Position numbers and translations under genes: made by a program
Assembly (NCBI GenBank): GCA_001942185.1
Contig: MKJV01000067.1
Location: 62,001 to 126,000 of the forward strand
DNA length: 64,000 bases
Direction of reading: 5' to 3'
From: Pseudonocardia sp. CNS-004
Lineage (GTDB): Bacteria > Actinomycetota > Actinomycetes > Mycobacteriales > Pseudonocardiaceae
Notes under the pieces: generated by a model
Database searches by the model: none
The model's input: the letters and a program-made list of their open reading frames with translations, nothing else
Told to the model about the DNA's origin: nothing
In this document: one piece after another, positions 28,507-36,465 of the stretch
Layout: every line of letters starts with the position of its first letter
Position numbering within the stretch: position 1 is the stretch's first letter

Positions 28507-30098
28507 GGCTGGACCTTCCACGCGTCGTGCAGCTGGATGCGCGAGCTCGCGTCGAACAGGACGCCGTGGACGTCGGCCGCGACACCCAGCACCGTCGTCA
28601 GCTCCACGACGGGGATCGTGTGGTGTCCCTGCACGAGCAACTCCTGCGCCTGCGCCACGGTGGCCGCGCGGGCCGCCGGGTCGGGCTGGGCGGCCTGCTC
28701 GGCGAGCAGTGCGTCGAGCGGCCCCGGCGCGAGCCGGTTGTAGTTGTTGCCCGCAGTCGAGTACTGGCTGCGCAGGATGTCCGGGTCGGCGCGGGTGAGG
28801 TTCGCCCAGTTCGCGACGAAGTCACCGGACTGCTGCGTCGGTGTGCTCTCCGAGATCGGCTTCTCCCGCAGCTGCAGGTCGATGCCCACCTTGCGCACCT
28901 GCTGCTGGATGAGCTCGACGGTGGCCCGGTTGGCGGGCGAGTTGGAGTACCAGGTCAGCTCGACCGACAGCGGAGCGCCGTTCTTCGCCCGGACGCCGTC
29001 CGGGCCGGGCAGCCAGCCCGCGGCGTCGAGCACCGAGCCCGCCCGCACCGGGTCGAACCCGAGCAGCGCGGACCGGTCGACGTAGCCGGGCGTCGTCGAG
29101 GCGAGCGCGCTGGTGGCCGGTTTCGTCTGCGAGCTGTAGACGGTGGCGACGACCTCGGCGCGGTCGATCGCGAGCGACAGCGCCTCCCGCACCGCCGGGT
29201 CCCCACCCAGCGGCGTGGCCTGGTTGAACGTGATCCCGAACGGGATCCCCGGGTTCGCGCGGCCGAGGAGCTGCACCCCGGACGCGGCGAGCAGGGCCTC
29301 GTCCTGCTGCGCGATGTTGCCGATGGCATCGACCTCGTCGGACTGGAGGCTGCCGACCCGCACCCCGGACTCGGGCACGACCCGGAACTCGACGCGGTCC
29401 AGCCGGGCCTCACCGGGCGACTGCCACAGCGACGAGCCCCAGGCGTACCCGGCCCGCTTGGCCAGCACGATCGACTCGTCACGGGTGTAGGACTCGATCA
29501 CGAACGGACCGGAGCCCACCACCGAGGCGCAACGCTCGTCATCGCTCTTCGCCACCGTGGCCGGCGAGAGGATGCCCAGGCTGTGGGTCGAGGTGCCCTG
29601 CAGGAACTGCACGTTCGGCCGGTCGAACGCCACGGTGAACCGCGTCGGGTTCTCCACCGTGGTGCCCGTGTAGCCCGCCAGGTAGCCCTTCGGCAGCGCA
29701 CCGCGGGCCCCGATGTTCTGCACGGCGTCGAAGTTCGCCTTCACCGCCGCGGCGTCCAACGGCGTGCCGTCGCTGAACGCCGCGCCGTCGCGCAGCGTGA
29801 ACGTGTACGCGCTGGCATCGGCGTTGCTCTCCCAGCTCGTGGCGAGCCAGGGGCGCAGCTCACCGGTGGCCGGGTCCTGGTCGGTGAGCGAGTCGACCAC
29901 CTGGCGCAGCGAGAAGATCGTGTCGTTGCTGGCGACCTGCTGGGGGTCGACGCACCCCTGGTCACTGCTCACCGCGAAGCGCAGCGTGCCGCCCGGCTGC
30001 GGGACGCCGGGGTCGGTGGTGCTCGCGGCGGGCGCCGAGCCGCAGGCGCCGAGCAACACGGCCGCGAGCACGAGCGACGGTACGAGACGACGGGACAT
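28503..30098 (-). CDS. Family 5 extracellular solute-binding lipoprotein (peptide/opine/organosulfur importer)
   Basis: 531 residues. The signal peptide MSRRLVPSLVLAAVLLGACG has a lipobox at Cys19. SBP family 5 features are TLRFAVSSDQGCVDPQQVAS, DGTPLDAAAVKANFDAV, and EALSLAIDRAEVVATVY. ATG 30098 is preceded by AAGGAC; ATG 30113 is an alternative. It is the first structural gene after the cysteine leader peptide. In this context the ligand is likely an organosulfur compound rather than a peptide, but that is inferred from neighbours. Confidence 0.92.
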   Translation of the reverse strand: MSRRLVPSLVLAAVLLGACGSAPAASTTDPGVPQPGGTLRFAVSSDQGCVDPQQVASNDTIFSLRQVVDSLTDQDPATGELRPWLATSWESNADASAYTFTLRDGAAFSDGTPLDAAAVKANFDAVQNIGARGALPKGYLAGYTGTTVENPTRFTVAFDRPNVQFLQGTSTHSLGILSPATVAKSDDERCASVVGSGPFVIESYTRDESIVLAKRAGYAWGSSLWQSPGEARLDRVEFRVVPESGVRVGSLQSDEVDAIGNIAQQDEALLAASGVQLLGRANPGIPFGITFNQATPLGGDPAVREALSLAIDRAEVVATVYSSQTKPATSALASTTPGYVDRSALLGFDPVRAGSVLDAAGWLPGPDGVRAKNGAPLSVELTWYSNSPANRATVELIQQQVRKVGIDLQLREKPISESTPTQQSGDFVANWANLTRADPDILRSQYSTAGNNYNRLAPGPLDALLAEQAAQPDPAARAATVAQAQELLVQGHHTIPVVELTTVLGVAADVHGVLFDASSRIQLHDAWKVQP

Positions 30099-30138
30099 GA
30101 ATGGGTCCTTCATCCAGGAATGCGCACAGGAACGGACG

Positions 30139-30160
30139 CACCGCGCGAAATACGGCGGTG
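30139..30160 (-). promoter_or_regulatory. Hairpin between leader peptide and first structural gene
   Basis: CACCGC and GCGGTG form a 6-bp stem around CGTATTTCGC (minus strand), 23 bases after the leader stop codon and about 40 bases before the binding-protein start. A stem here could be part of an attenuator or a sequestering structure that responds to ribosome stalling on the leader. Confidence 0.4.
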
Positions 30161-30183
30161 TGTGATGACTCGGGATCGGGGCG

Positions 30184-30294
30184 TCAGCCGCGACAGAGGG
30201 CCGCGCAGGTGCGGCACAGATCGACGTGGTGACGCCACGCGTGCCACGTCGTCCACAACTCGATCCGTTCCGGACCCGGCACGGCGACCTCCAT
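30184..30294 (-). CDS. Cysteine-rich regulatory leader peptide (putative sulfur attenuator)
   Basis: A 36-residue open frame (ATG 30294, GGGAGCG upstream) ends RHHVDLCRTCAALCRG. This matches the widespread actinobacterial 'putative leader peptide' pattern R-x-HVDLCR-x-x-x-ALCR found upstream of sulfur genes. Three Cys codons (TGC, TGC, TGT) fall within the last nine codons. In mycobacterial examples, ribosome passage through such Cys-rich upstream frames represses downstream genes when cysteine is plentiful, and stalling derepresses them. It lies 85 bp before the binding-protein gene of the luciferase-like operon. Shorter starts (GTG 30282 or TTG) are possible; a longer in-frame ORF reaches 30420 but has no better start. 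Confidence 0.75.
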   Translation of the reverse strand: MEVAVPGPERIELWTTWHAWRHHVDLCRTCAALCRG

Positions 30295-30397
30295 CGCTCC
30301 CGGCGGTAGCACCCGCTCCCGCAGGTGCGGGGGTTGCTGCGGCGTCGTCGATCCGGGTCTCTCGGCCGCTCTGGATGGCGTCTGGACAAGCCATTCG

Positions 30398-30427
30398 AAC
30401 TTACGTAGCCATCGCATCATTTTTCAA
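30398..30427 (-). promoter_or_regulatory. Candidate promoter of the sulfur operon
   Basis: TTGAAA, 18 bases, TAAGTT on the minus strand in an AT-rich patch, about 100 bp upstream of the leader ATG. It is only a consensus-like match, but no other patch as AT-rich lies between the divergent genes. Confidence 0.35.
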
Positions 30428-30557
30428 GCACTGTGGTGCGCGCCATCTCGGGTGGAAATGACCGGACAGAACGGCCGGGAAATGTCCGTTCGTTGACATC
30501 GCACGGACCCCCGCGCCTACCGTGATGATCCGCGTACCGGGAGAGCTGGAGGCCGCC

Positions 30558-31170
30558 GTGCCCTGTCCACCGAGCCTGCTGGACCCGACCCCCACCGATG
30601 CCCCGCCCCTCCTGGTCGACGTCGCCGTCGTCGGCGCGGGCGCCGCCGGCGCCGCAACCGCATGGCACCTCGCCCGGCGCGGCCTGACGGTCGCGCTGCT
30701 CGAGCGGCGGCGGCCGGGGCGGTGTGGCGGGCGGCCGGGCCCGCGCCGTGGACCGACGCGGGGCTCCCAGCAGGCTCGCCTCCGACGCGGCCCGGCTCTG
30801 GCGGCAGGTCGAACAGGCCACCGGTGCCGCGCTGCTGCAGGTCGTCGACGGCATCCGGCAGGTCAGGGCCGACCAGGCGACGGCCGCACTGACGGCCGCC
30901 GCCACCGCATGGGGAGCGCAGCTGCGCCACTGCGACGAGGTCGTCGCGATCGACGGCTCCGCGGGCGGCGCGCTCGTCCGCACGCGCACCGCCACCCTCT
31001 CGGCCGCCCGGGTGGTGCTGGCCGGAGCGGGACCGGCCGCCCTCGTCACCGACGTGGCCGCGCCGGTCGTCACCGTCGCGGCCGGCCGCTGCTTCGCCGT
31101 CCCCGCACTGACGGCCGCCGTCGCGCATCGAGCCCGCCTCGCCGAGGGCGCCGAGTACCGACCGTCTTGA
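30558..31170 (+). pseudogene. Truncated, shifted FAD-dependent amine/sarcosine oxidase-like gene
   Basis: The N-terminal FAD Rossmann motif VAVVGAGAAGAATAWHLARRG is clear, followed by fragments of the DAO fold (LWRQVEQATGAALLQVV, ALTAAATAWGAQLRHCDEVV, AARVVLAGAGPAA). Frames change near 30720 and 30790. The middle substrate-binding part is missing and the protein would be about half the usual 380 residues, so unlike most shifted genes here this one looks genuinely degraded. GTG 30558 or GTG 30522 would start it. Confidence 0.7.
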
Positions 31171-31569
31171 TCACGGGACGTCGGATGCTGCCTGGTCCCG
31201 AACGGCGTCGGTGTCGATGAGGGACCACACCTGCTCGATGCGCCCTTCGCGAAAGCGGTAGAAGACGTGCTCGGCGAACGTCACGCGTCGACCGGTGGGC
31301 GCTATGCCGGCGAAGTCGCGTTCGGGTGTGCAGTCGAACCACAGGCGACAGGCGACAACGTCGTCCCCGGTGACGAGGAGGTCGACGGTGAAGTACAGGT
31401 CCGGGATGTTCCGCACGTCCTCGCCGATCATCTGGGCGTATTGCTGCCGGCTGATCGGTCGATCGTTGTAGACGACCTGGTCGTGGACGAACTGGTCGAG
31501 CTCGTCCAGCCGCCTGCCGTTCAGTGCGTCGATGTAGGCGCGGTAGGCCTCTTCGAGGTGGCCGTTCAA
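31171..31569 (-). CDS. SnoaL-like/NTF2-fold protein
   Basis: 132 residues if translated from TTG 31569 (LNGHLEEAYRAYIDALNGRR), which has GGGAGC upstream and gives the usual SnoaL length; an ATG at 31656 would add 29 poorly conserved residues. The SnoaL pattern is visible in LDQFVHDQVVYNDRPISR, GIAPTGRRVTFAEHVFYRFREGRI and IEQVWSLIDTDAV. Members are ester cyclases, hydrolases or binding proteins; the role is unknown. Convergent with the degraded oxidase gene. Confidence 0.8.
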   Translation of the reverse strand: MNGHLEEAYRAYIDALNGRRLDELDQFVHDQVVYNDRPISRQQYAQMIGEDVRNIPDLYFTVDLLVTGDDVVACRLWFDCTPERDFAGIAPTGRRVTFAEHVFYRFREGRIEQVWSLIDTDAVRDQAASDVP

Positions 31570-31756
31570 TGGCTGCTCCCGGCGGTCGTTCGGCGTGGCG
31601 TGACCAGCCTGCCCTGGTCGGCCATCCTTGCGGTGGCCGCGTTCCACCGGATGCACCGGCGCACGTGACCAACGGTGCGGCGCGGGATCGTACCGGGGGT
31701 CGCCGGCGGAAGATCCGGTTGACCGATCACGCCGTCCGCCCGTACCGTGCCCCTCA

Positions 31757-31834
31757 GGTCAAGAGCGCCAGCGTCAAGCCCCGGCTCGCTGGCCGGCAAC
31801 CCTCCTCCGCGGTGGGGTGCTCCGGGTGACGACC
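31757..31834 (+). ncRNA. SAM-IV riboswitch
   Basis: The sequence GGTCAAGAGCGCCAGCGTCA, then AGCCCCGGCT, GCTGGCCGGCAACCCTCC, GCGGTGGGGTGCTCCGGGTG and ACGACC follows the conserved core of the actinomycete S-adenosylmethionine class IV riboswitch. Outer helix P1 is GGTC/GACC, the CGCCAGCG/CGCTGGC helix and the CCCTCC-GCGGTGGGGTGCTCCGGG pseudoknot region are present. It lies 79 bp upstream of the class-V aminotransferase start and should lower its expression when SAM is abundant. The remainder of the 343-bp gap (31570-31756) holds nothing I recognise. Confidence 0.88.
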
Positions 31835-31912
31835 AGGCCGCCGTGCAACCACGGCCGGCAAGCGCGGACCCGACTTCCGTCCGGGTCCACCGAGTGGGTC
31901 CGGAGGACCTCC

Positions 31913-33258
31913 ATGACCGCTGTGCTGTCCGCTCGCCCCGGTTTCCGCACGCAGGTGGCCGTCACCGGCGCGACCTGCACGTCCCGCTCGTCACGGGCGA
32001 GCGCGTGCGCTACGCCAACCTCGACCTGGCCGCCAGCGCGCCCGCGCTCACGGCCGTGGCCGACCACGTCGCGGCGCTGCTGCCCTACTACGCGAGCGTG
32101 CACCGCGGCGCCGGCTACGCCTCGCAGGTCAGCACCGCCGTGCTGGAACGGGCCAGGGAGACCGTGGGCCGGTTCGTCGGCGCCCGCGAGGACGACGTCG
32201 TCGTGTTCACCCGCAACACCACCGACGCCTGAACCTCCTGGCCGGGTGCGTGCCCGGCCCGGTGCTGCGGTTGGACGTCGAGCACCACGCCAACCTCCTC
32301 GCATGGGGTCCGGGCCGGGTGCTGCGCGCCGCGCCGACGGTCGCGCAGACCCTCGCCGACCTGCGCTACGCCCTCGCCGCCGACCGGCCCGCCCTGCTCG
32401 CCGTCACCGGCGCCTCCAACGTCACCGGCGAGGTGCTGCCGCTGGAGGAGATCACCGCGCTGGCCCACGCCGCAGGCGCCCGCGTGGTCGTCGACGCCGC
32501 CCAGCTCGCCCCGCACCGCCACGTCGACATCGCCGCCGCCGGCATCGACTACCTCGCGCTGTCCGGGCACAAGCTCTACGCGCCCTACGGGGCCGGGGTG
32601 CTCGTCGGGCGCCGCGATTGGCTCGACGTCGCCGCGCCGTACCTCGCGGGCGGCGGCGCCGTGCACGCGGTCACCGCGCCCGACGAGGGCGGCGCCACCG
32701 AGGTGTCCTGGCGCCCGCCCCACACCGCCACGAGGCCGGCACCCCGAACGTCCTCGGCGCCGCCGCGCTCGCCGAGGCGTGCCGCGTGCTGACCGGCGCG
32801 CTCGACCCGGCCCACGAGGCCGCGCTCCTCGACCGGCTCGAGACCGGCCTGTGCGCGCTCCCGGGCGCCGGACGCTGCAGATCTGGCCGGACAGCTCCGA
32901 CCGGGTCGCCGTCTGCACGTTCGTGGTCGACGGCCACCCGGCCGGGCGCGTGGCCGCCTACCTGTCGGCGGAGCACGGCATCGGCGTGCGGGACGGGAAG
33001 TTCTGCGCCCACCCGCTGCTGCAGCGTCTTGCCACCACCCCGGACGGCTGCGCGGTGCGCGCCAGCCTCGGTCTCGGCACCACCGTGGACGACGTCGACC
33101 GGCTCGTCGACGCCGTCGACCGGCTGGTCACCGACGGCCCCGGCTGGGACTACGCCGTGGTCGACGGCCGCTGGAGCCCGACGCCCGACCCCCGCGACGC
33201 CGACCCCCTGGGCATCGGCAGCCCGACCGGCCCCGCCCTGCCCGGTTGCGGCCACTGA
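31913..33258 (+). CDS. Class-V aminotransferase / cysteine desulfurase-like PLP enzyme, four frame breaks
   Basis: ATG 31913 (MTAVLSARPGFRTQVAVTG) follows CGGAGG and the SAM-IV riboswitch. Class-V features are YASVHRGAGYASQVSTAVLERARE, VVVFTRNTTDALNLLAG, VVVDAAQLAPHRHVDIAA and the PLP Lys segment LALSGHKLYAPYGAGVLVG (seen as ALSGHKLYAPYG). The frame moves in the same direction at about 31970, 32230, 32735 and 32870; one base at each restores a continuous protein of about 449 residues ending LPGCGH. Riboswitch control suggests a role in sulfur or methionine metabolism, such as releasing sulfur from cysteine or a related amino acid. Confidence 0.85.
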
Positions 33259-33266
33259 CCCGACCC

Positions 33267-33308
33267 CGTGAGTGGATACGAGTGCTCCCGCACTCGTATC
33301 CACTCACG
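33267..33308. repeat. 42-bp palindromic element, family A copy 3
   Basis: Perfect 19-bp arms (CGTGAGTGGATACGAGTGC) around TCCC, beginning 8 bp after the aminotransferase stop and 28 bp before the next start. Same length and core as the copies at 1491, 4366 and 53573. Confidence 0.9.
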
Positions 33309-33336
33309 ACCCCTGGGGCGGGGACAATGGCGGACG

Positions 33337-34260
33337 ATGACCGTTCCCACCAGCGCCGACCGCCTGACCGCCGACTGCTCCCGCTGCGCCGGCCTGTGCT
33401 GCGTCGCCCTCCCGTTCGCCGCGTCGGCCGACTTCGCCGTCGACAAGGCCGCCGGGACGCCGTGCCGGCACCTGCAGTCCGACTTCCGGTGCGGCATCCA
33501 CACCGGGCTGCGCGAAGCCGGCTACCCCGGCTGCACGGTCTACGACTGCTTCGGCGCGGGCCAGCAGGTCGTCCAGGTGACGTTCGGGGGCCGGAACTGG
33601 CGCGACCACCCGGAGGTCGCCGGGTCGATGTTCGCGGTGTTCCCGGTGGTCCGGGTGCTGCACGAGCTGCTGTGGTACCTCACGCAGGCCCGGGGGCTCC
33701 CGGCGGCGGCGCCGCTGTCGACGCGCTCGACGGCGCGCTCGCGGAGACCGACCGGCTCGCCGCCGCCACCCCCGACGAGCTCGCCGCGCTCGGCTGCTCG
33801 ACGCGCTCGACGGCGCGCTCGCGGAGACCGACCGGCTCGCCGCCGGCACCCCCGACGAGCTCGCCGCGCTCGACGTGGAGCCACACCGGCGGTCGGTCGC
33901 CGACCTGCTGGGACGGGTGAGCGAGCTGGCGCGGGCCGCCGCCCGGGCCCGACCACCGCGGCGCTCAGCTGCTGGGCGCCGGCTACGCGGGGCCGACCTG
34001 CGCGGGGCCTGCTTCCGCGGCGCCCTGCTCGTGGGCTCCGACCTGCGCCGGGCCGACCTGCGCGGCGCCGACCTGCTCGGTGCGACCTGCGGGGAGCCGA
34101 CCTCTCCGGCGCCGACCTGCGCGACACCCTCTTCCTCACCGCGGCGCAGGTCGCGGCAGCCCGCGGCGACGCCGGCACGCGCCTGCCACCGGACCTCGCC
34201 CGGCCCGGGCATTGGTCGGTCACCCACGCACCCCGCCGACGCGCGCCCTCCCGTCGATGA
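33337..34260 (+). CDS. Cysteine-cluster (YkgJ-like) and pentapeptide-repeat protein, several frame breaks
   Basis: ATG 33337 (MTVPTSADRLTADCSRCAGL). The N-terminal 120 residues contain a CxxC-x3-CC cluster and further Cys in TPCRHLQSDFRCGIH and GCTVYDCFGAG, as in Fe-S/Zn-binding YkgJ proteins. The C-terminal part has pentapeptide repeats (LRGADLRGACFRGALLVGSD, ADLRGADL, LSGADLRDT), which fold as a right-handed helix. In between an 80-bp tandem duplication occurs. The frame shifts about five times (near 33712, 33795, 33945, 33990, 34085), always consistent with lost bases; repaired length would be near 310 residues. Function unknown. Confidence 0.7.
   Translation: MTVPTSADRLTADCSRCAGLCCVALPFAASADFAVDKAAGTPCRHLQSDFRCGIHTGLREAGYPGCTVYDCFGAGQQVVQVTFGGRNWRDHPEVAGSMFAVFPVVRVLHELLWYLTQARGLPAAAPLSTRSTARSRRPTGSPPPPPTSSPRSAARRARRRARGDRPARRRHPRRARRARRGATPAVGRRPAGTGERAGAGRRPGPTTAALSCWAPATRGRPARGLLPRRPARGLRPAPGRPARRRPARCDLRGADLSGADLRDTLFLTAAQVAAARGDAGTRLPPDLARPGHWSVTHAPRRRAPSRR
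33718..33877 (+). repeat. Tandem duplication, two 80-bp units
   Basis: Units 33718-33797 and 33798-33877 differ at only a few positions and encode LDALDGALAETDRLAAATPD then LDALDGALAETDRLAAGTPD. An 80-bp period breaks the frame between units; with one base restored it becomes 81 bp, i.e. a 27-residue protein repeat. Confidence 0.85.
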
Positions 34261-34273
34261 CCTCGCGCCGGCC

Positions 34274-34346
34274 GCTCACACACCACCATTCGCGCTCGCA
34301 CATGAACTGACGTTGCTGTGTCAGCACCATTGTTGGTGTGTGGGCG
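34274..34346. repeat. Palindromic repeat family B, copy 2 (diverged)
   Basis: CTCACACACCACCATTCGCG, GCTCGCACATGAACTGACGT and the complementary TTGGTGTGTGGGC at the right edge give outer dyad symmetry like the copy at 8150; the inner palindrome is degraded. Confidence 0.7.
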
Positions 34347-34371
34347 TCCGGCGGCAGCTGCCGCGTCTGCC

Positions 34372-34441
34372 GACACACGAACTTCCGTGCTCGCACACGA
34401 ACTGCAGTTGGTGTGCGAGCACCGAAGTTGGTGTGTGAGCG
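34372..34441. repeat. Palindromic repeat family B, copy 3
   Basis: GCTCGCACACGAACTGCAGT then TGGTGTGCGAGC is the core palindrome (one mismatch), flanked by ACACACGAACTTCCG and ACCGAAGTTGGTGTGTG, which are also complementary. Copies 2 and 3 lie side by side between the pentapeptide gene and the FAD monooxygenase. Confidence 0.8.
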
Positions 34442-34510
34442 GGCCTGGGCGTCGCAGGTTGTCCATTCTCCTGCTTCCGCCGGCATCCGAGCTTCACTAG
34501 TTTCGGCGCC

Positions 34511-35743
34511 ATGAAGGTGCTGATCGTCGGGGCCGGGATCGGCGGGCTGGCCACCGCCCTGTTCCTGCACGATGCCGGGATCGAGTGCGAGATCTACGAG
34601 CGCAGCACCGTGATCCGGGAGCTCGGGGTCGGGATCAACGCGCTCCCGCTGGCCGTCGCACCGCTGGCCGGGCTGGGCCTGCTCGACCGGCTGGACGAGG
34701 TGGCGGTCCGCACCGAGGAGCTGTTCTACAGCCACCGCCGCGGACAGGTGATCATGCACCGGCCGTGCGGGCTCGCGGCCGGCTTCGACGTACCGCAGCT
34801 GTCGGTGCACCGTGGCCGGTTGCAGGGCGTGCTGCTGCGGGCGGTCCAGGAGCGCCTCGGCCAGGACGCCGTGCGCACCGGGCACCGGCTCGCCGGGTTC
34901 GAGCAGGACGGCGACGGGGTCCGCGTCACGTTCACCGATCAGGCCGGCGCCCCGCTCGGCGAGCGGGAGGGAGACGTCCTGGTCGGCGCCGACGGCATCC
35001 ACTCCACGGTGCGCGCCACCTTCTACCCCGACGAGGGCCCGCCGCGCTGGAACGGCGTGATGATGTGGCGCGGGGCCACCGACTGGCCACCGTTCCTGAC
35101 CGGCCGCTCGATGATCGTCTCCGGGGGCAACGCGGCAAAGCTGGTGCTGTACCCGATCGGCCGGGGCGGCTCCCCCGGCACCGTCCTCACCAACTGGGCG
35201 ATCTGCATCCGCACCGGCGAGCCCGGCGACCTGCCGCCGCGGCGCGAGGACTGGTCGCGCACGGGTGACCGGGCCGAGCTGGCGCCCCACATCGAGCGCT
35301 TCCACACCCCGCACCTCGACCTGCCCGGTCTGGTGGCCGCCACGCCGGAGTTCTACGAATACCCGATGTGCGACCGCGACCCGCTGCCGCGCTGGACCCA
35401 CGGCCGCGTCACCCTGCTCGGCGACGCCGCCCACCCGATGTACCCGATGGGCTCCAACGGGGCCGGCCAGGCCGTGCTCGACGCCGTGGCGCTCACCCGC
35501 CACCTCACCTCCGGAGCCGACCCGGACGCCGCGCTGACGGACTACCAGGACGAACGGCTGCCCCCGACGCGGGAGATCGTGCTGCGCAACCGGGTCGGCG
35601 GGCCAGAGATGGTGATCGACGAGGTCGAACGCCGCGCGCCGGACGGATTCGACCGTCTGGACGACGTGATCGACCCCGCCGAGCTCGAGGCCATCGTGAA
35701 GAGCTACGCCGCGGCGTCGGTGGCGACGCCCGGCCGCCGCTGA
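34511..35743 (+). CDS. FAD-dependent aromatic monooxygenase (salicylate hydroxylase/UbiH-like)
   Basis: 410 residues. The FAD motif MKVLIVGAGIGGLATALFL (GxGxxG) is at the N-terminus, the DG motif VLVGADGIHSTVR near residue 165, and the second FAD motif GRVTLLGDAAHPMYPMGSNG (GD) near residue 300. Class A flavoprotein hydroxylases of this kind hydroxylate aromatic or heteroaromatic acids with NAD(P)H and O2. The gene stands alone between the repeats and an unknown gene; no ring-cleavage partner is adjacent. Confidence 0.92.
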   Translation: MKVLIVGAGIGGLATALFLHDAGIECEIYERSTVIRELGVGINALPLAVAPLAGLGLLDRLDEVAVRTEELFYSHRRGQVIMHRPCGLAAGFDVPQLSVHRGRLQGVLLRAVQERLGQDAVRTGHRLAGFEQDGDGVRVTFTDQAGAPLGEREGDVLVGADGIHSTVRATFYPDEGPPRWNGVMMWRGATDWPPFLTGRSMIVSGGNAAKLVLYPIGRGGSPGTVLTNWAICIRTGEPGDLPPRREDWSRTGDRAELAPHIERFHTPHLDLPGLVAATPEFYEYPMCDRDPLPRWTHGRVTLLGDAAHPMYPMGSNGAGQAVLDAVALTRHLTSGADPDAALTDYQDERLPPTREIVLRNRVGGPEMVIDEVERRAPDGFDRLDDVIDPAELEAIVKSYAAASVATPGRR

Positions 35744-35842
35744 GGATTTCGCCCGCTCGGGAACCTTTCTCGGCCGGCTGCGATGCCCCGTGGATGCTGT
35801 CGTCAGGCAGCGTCTTTTCGGGATCCTCAGCCAGTCGAGGAG

Positions 35843-36343
35843 ATGCGGAACGTCATCGGCAGGTCAGCGGCCTCGGCGGCGAGCACCACTCGCGAACAGC
35901 TGACCCCAGTTCATGGGATCATCGTGATCGTGACCCCGGATGCCGCCCGCGAGTTGCTGATGTTCCACGGATACCGGCACGACGACGTCCACGATCCACG
36001 AATGGAGCAGGGCTTTCTCGGCATGCTCCGCCCCTACCGCGGCCTGCGGGAGGAGAACTTCCATTCCGTGATGACATGCCTTCGCGCGCTCGCCGGCAGC
36101 CTGCAAGGAGAGTCCGTCGACCAGGCGGTGATCGGGGCGCTCTGGGGGATCTGCCACCTGGGCCGCGCTTGGGGCGTGTGGCCCGACGGGATGTTGCGAC
36201 GCAACAATCTCATCACACCGGACGACGCCACCCGATTGGAAGAGTGGATCGATCAGATATCGTATTCCACTTTCTACATTCTGGACCGCGGCGACGTCGA
36301 CGATGCGTTCGAGCACTACGTGCCGCCCCAGCCGAGCGCCTGA
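35843..36343 (+). CDS. Protein of unknown function (166 residues)
   Basis: I do not recognise this protein. ATG 35843 (MRNVIGRSAASAASTTREQL) sits immediately after GAGGAG; ATG 35783 or a GTG near 35925 (VTPDAARELLMFHGY) are alternatives. The body is acidic and aromatic: FHGYRHDDVHDPRMEQGFLG, GALWGICHLGRAWGVWPDGM, and a C-terminal helix EEWIDQISYSTFYILDRGDV. No signal peptide or membrane segment. Base composition is less GC-rich than neighbours, especially after 36200, which hints at recent arrival. Confidence 0.65.
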   Translation: MRNVIGRSAASAASTTREQLTPVHGIIVIVTPDAARELLMFHGYRHDDVHDPRMEQGFLGMLRPYRGLREENFHSVMTCLRALAGSLQGESVDQAVIGALWGICHLGRAWGVWPDGMLRRNNLITPDDATRLEEWIDQISYSTFYILDRGDVDDAFEHYVPPQPSA

Positions 36344-36465
36344 ATCCAGAGCGACCAACAGAATGCCGCACACCAACTCCCGTCGTTGCAAAGCTGCCGA
36401 CCCTGCCGACCCATTGGCGAACGGTATGTCGAGCCGCGACGTCGGTGGCGACTCCGCGCCGCGGA

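Noticed and set aside
30184..30420. Full 78-codon version of the leader frame starting at 30420
   Set aside because: The extra 42 residues are poorly structured, overlap the likely promoter, and no ribosome site precedes 30420; leader peptides of this type are short.
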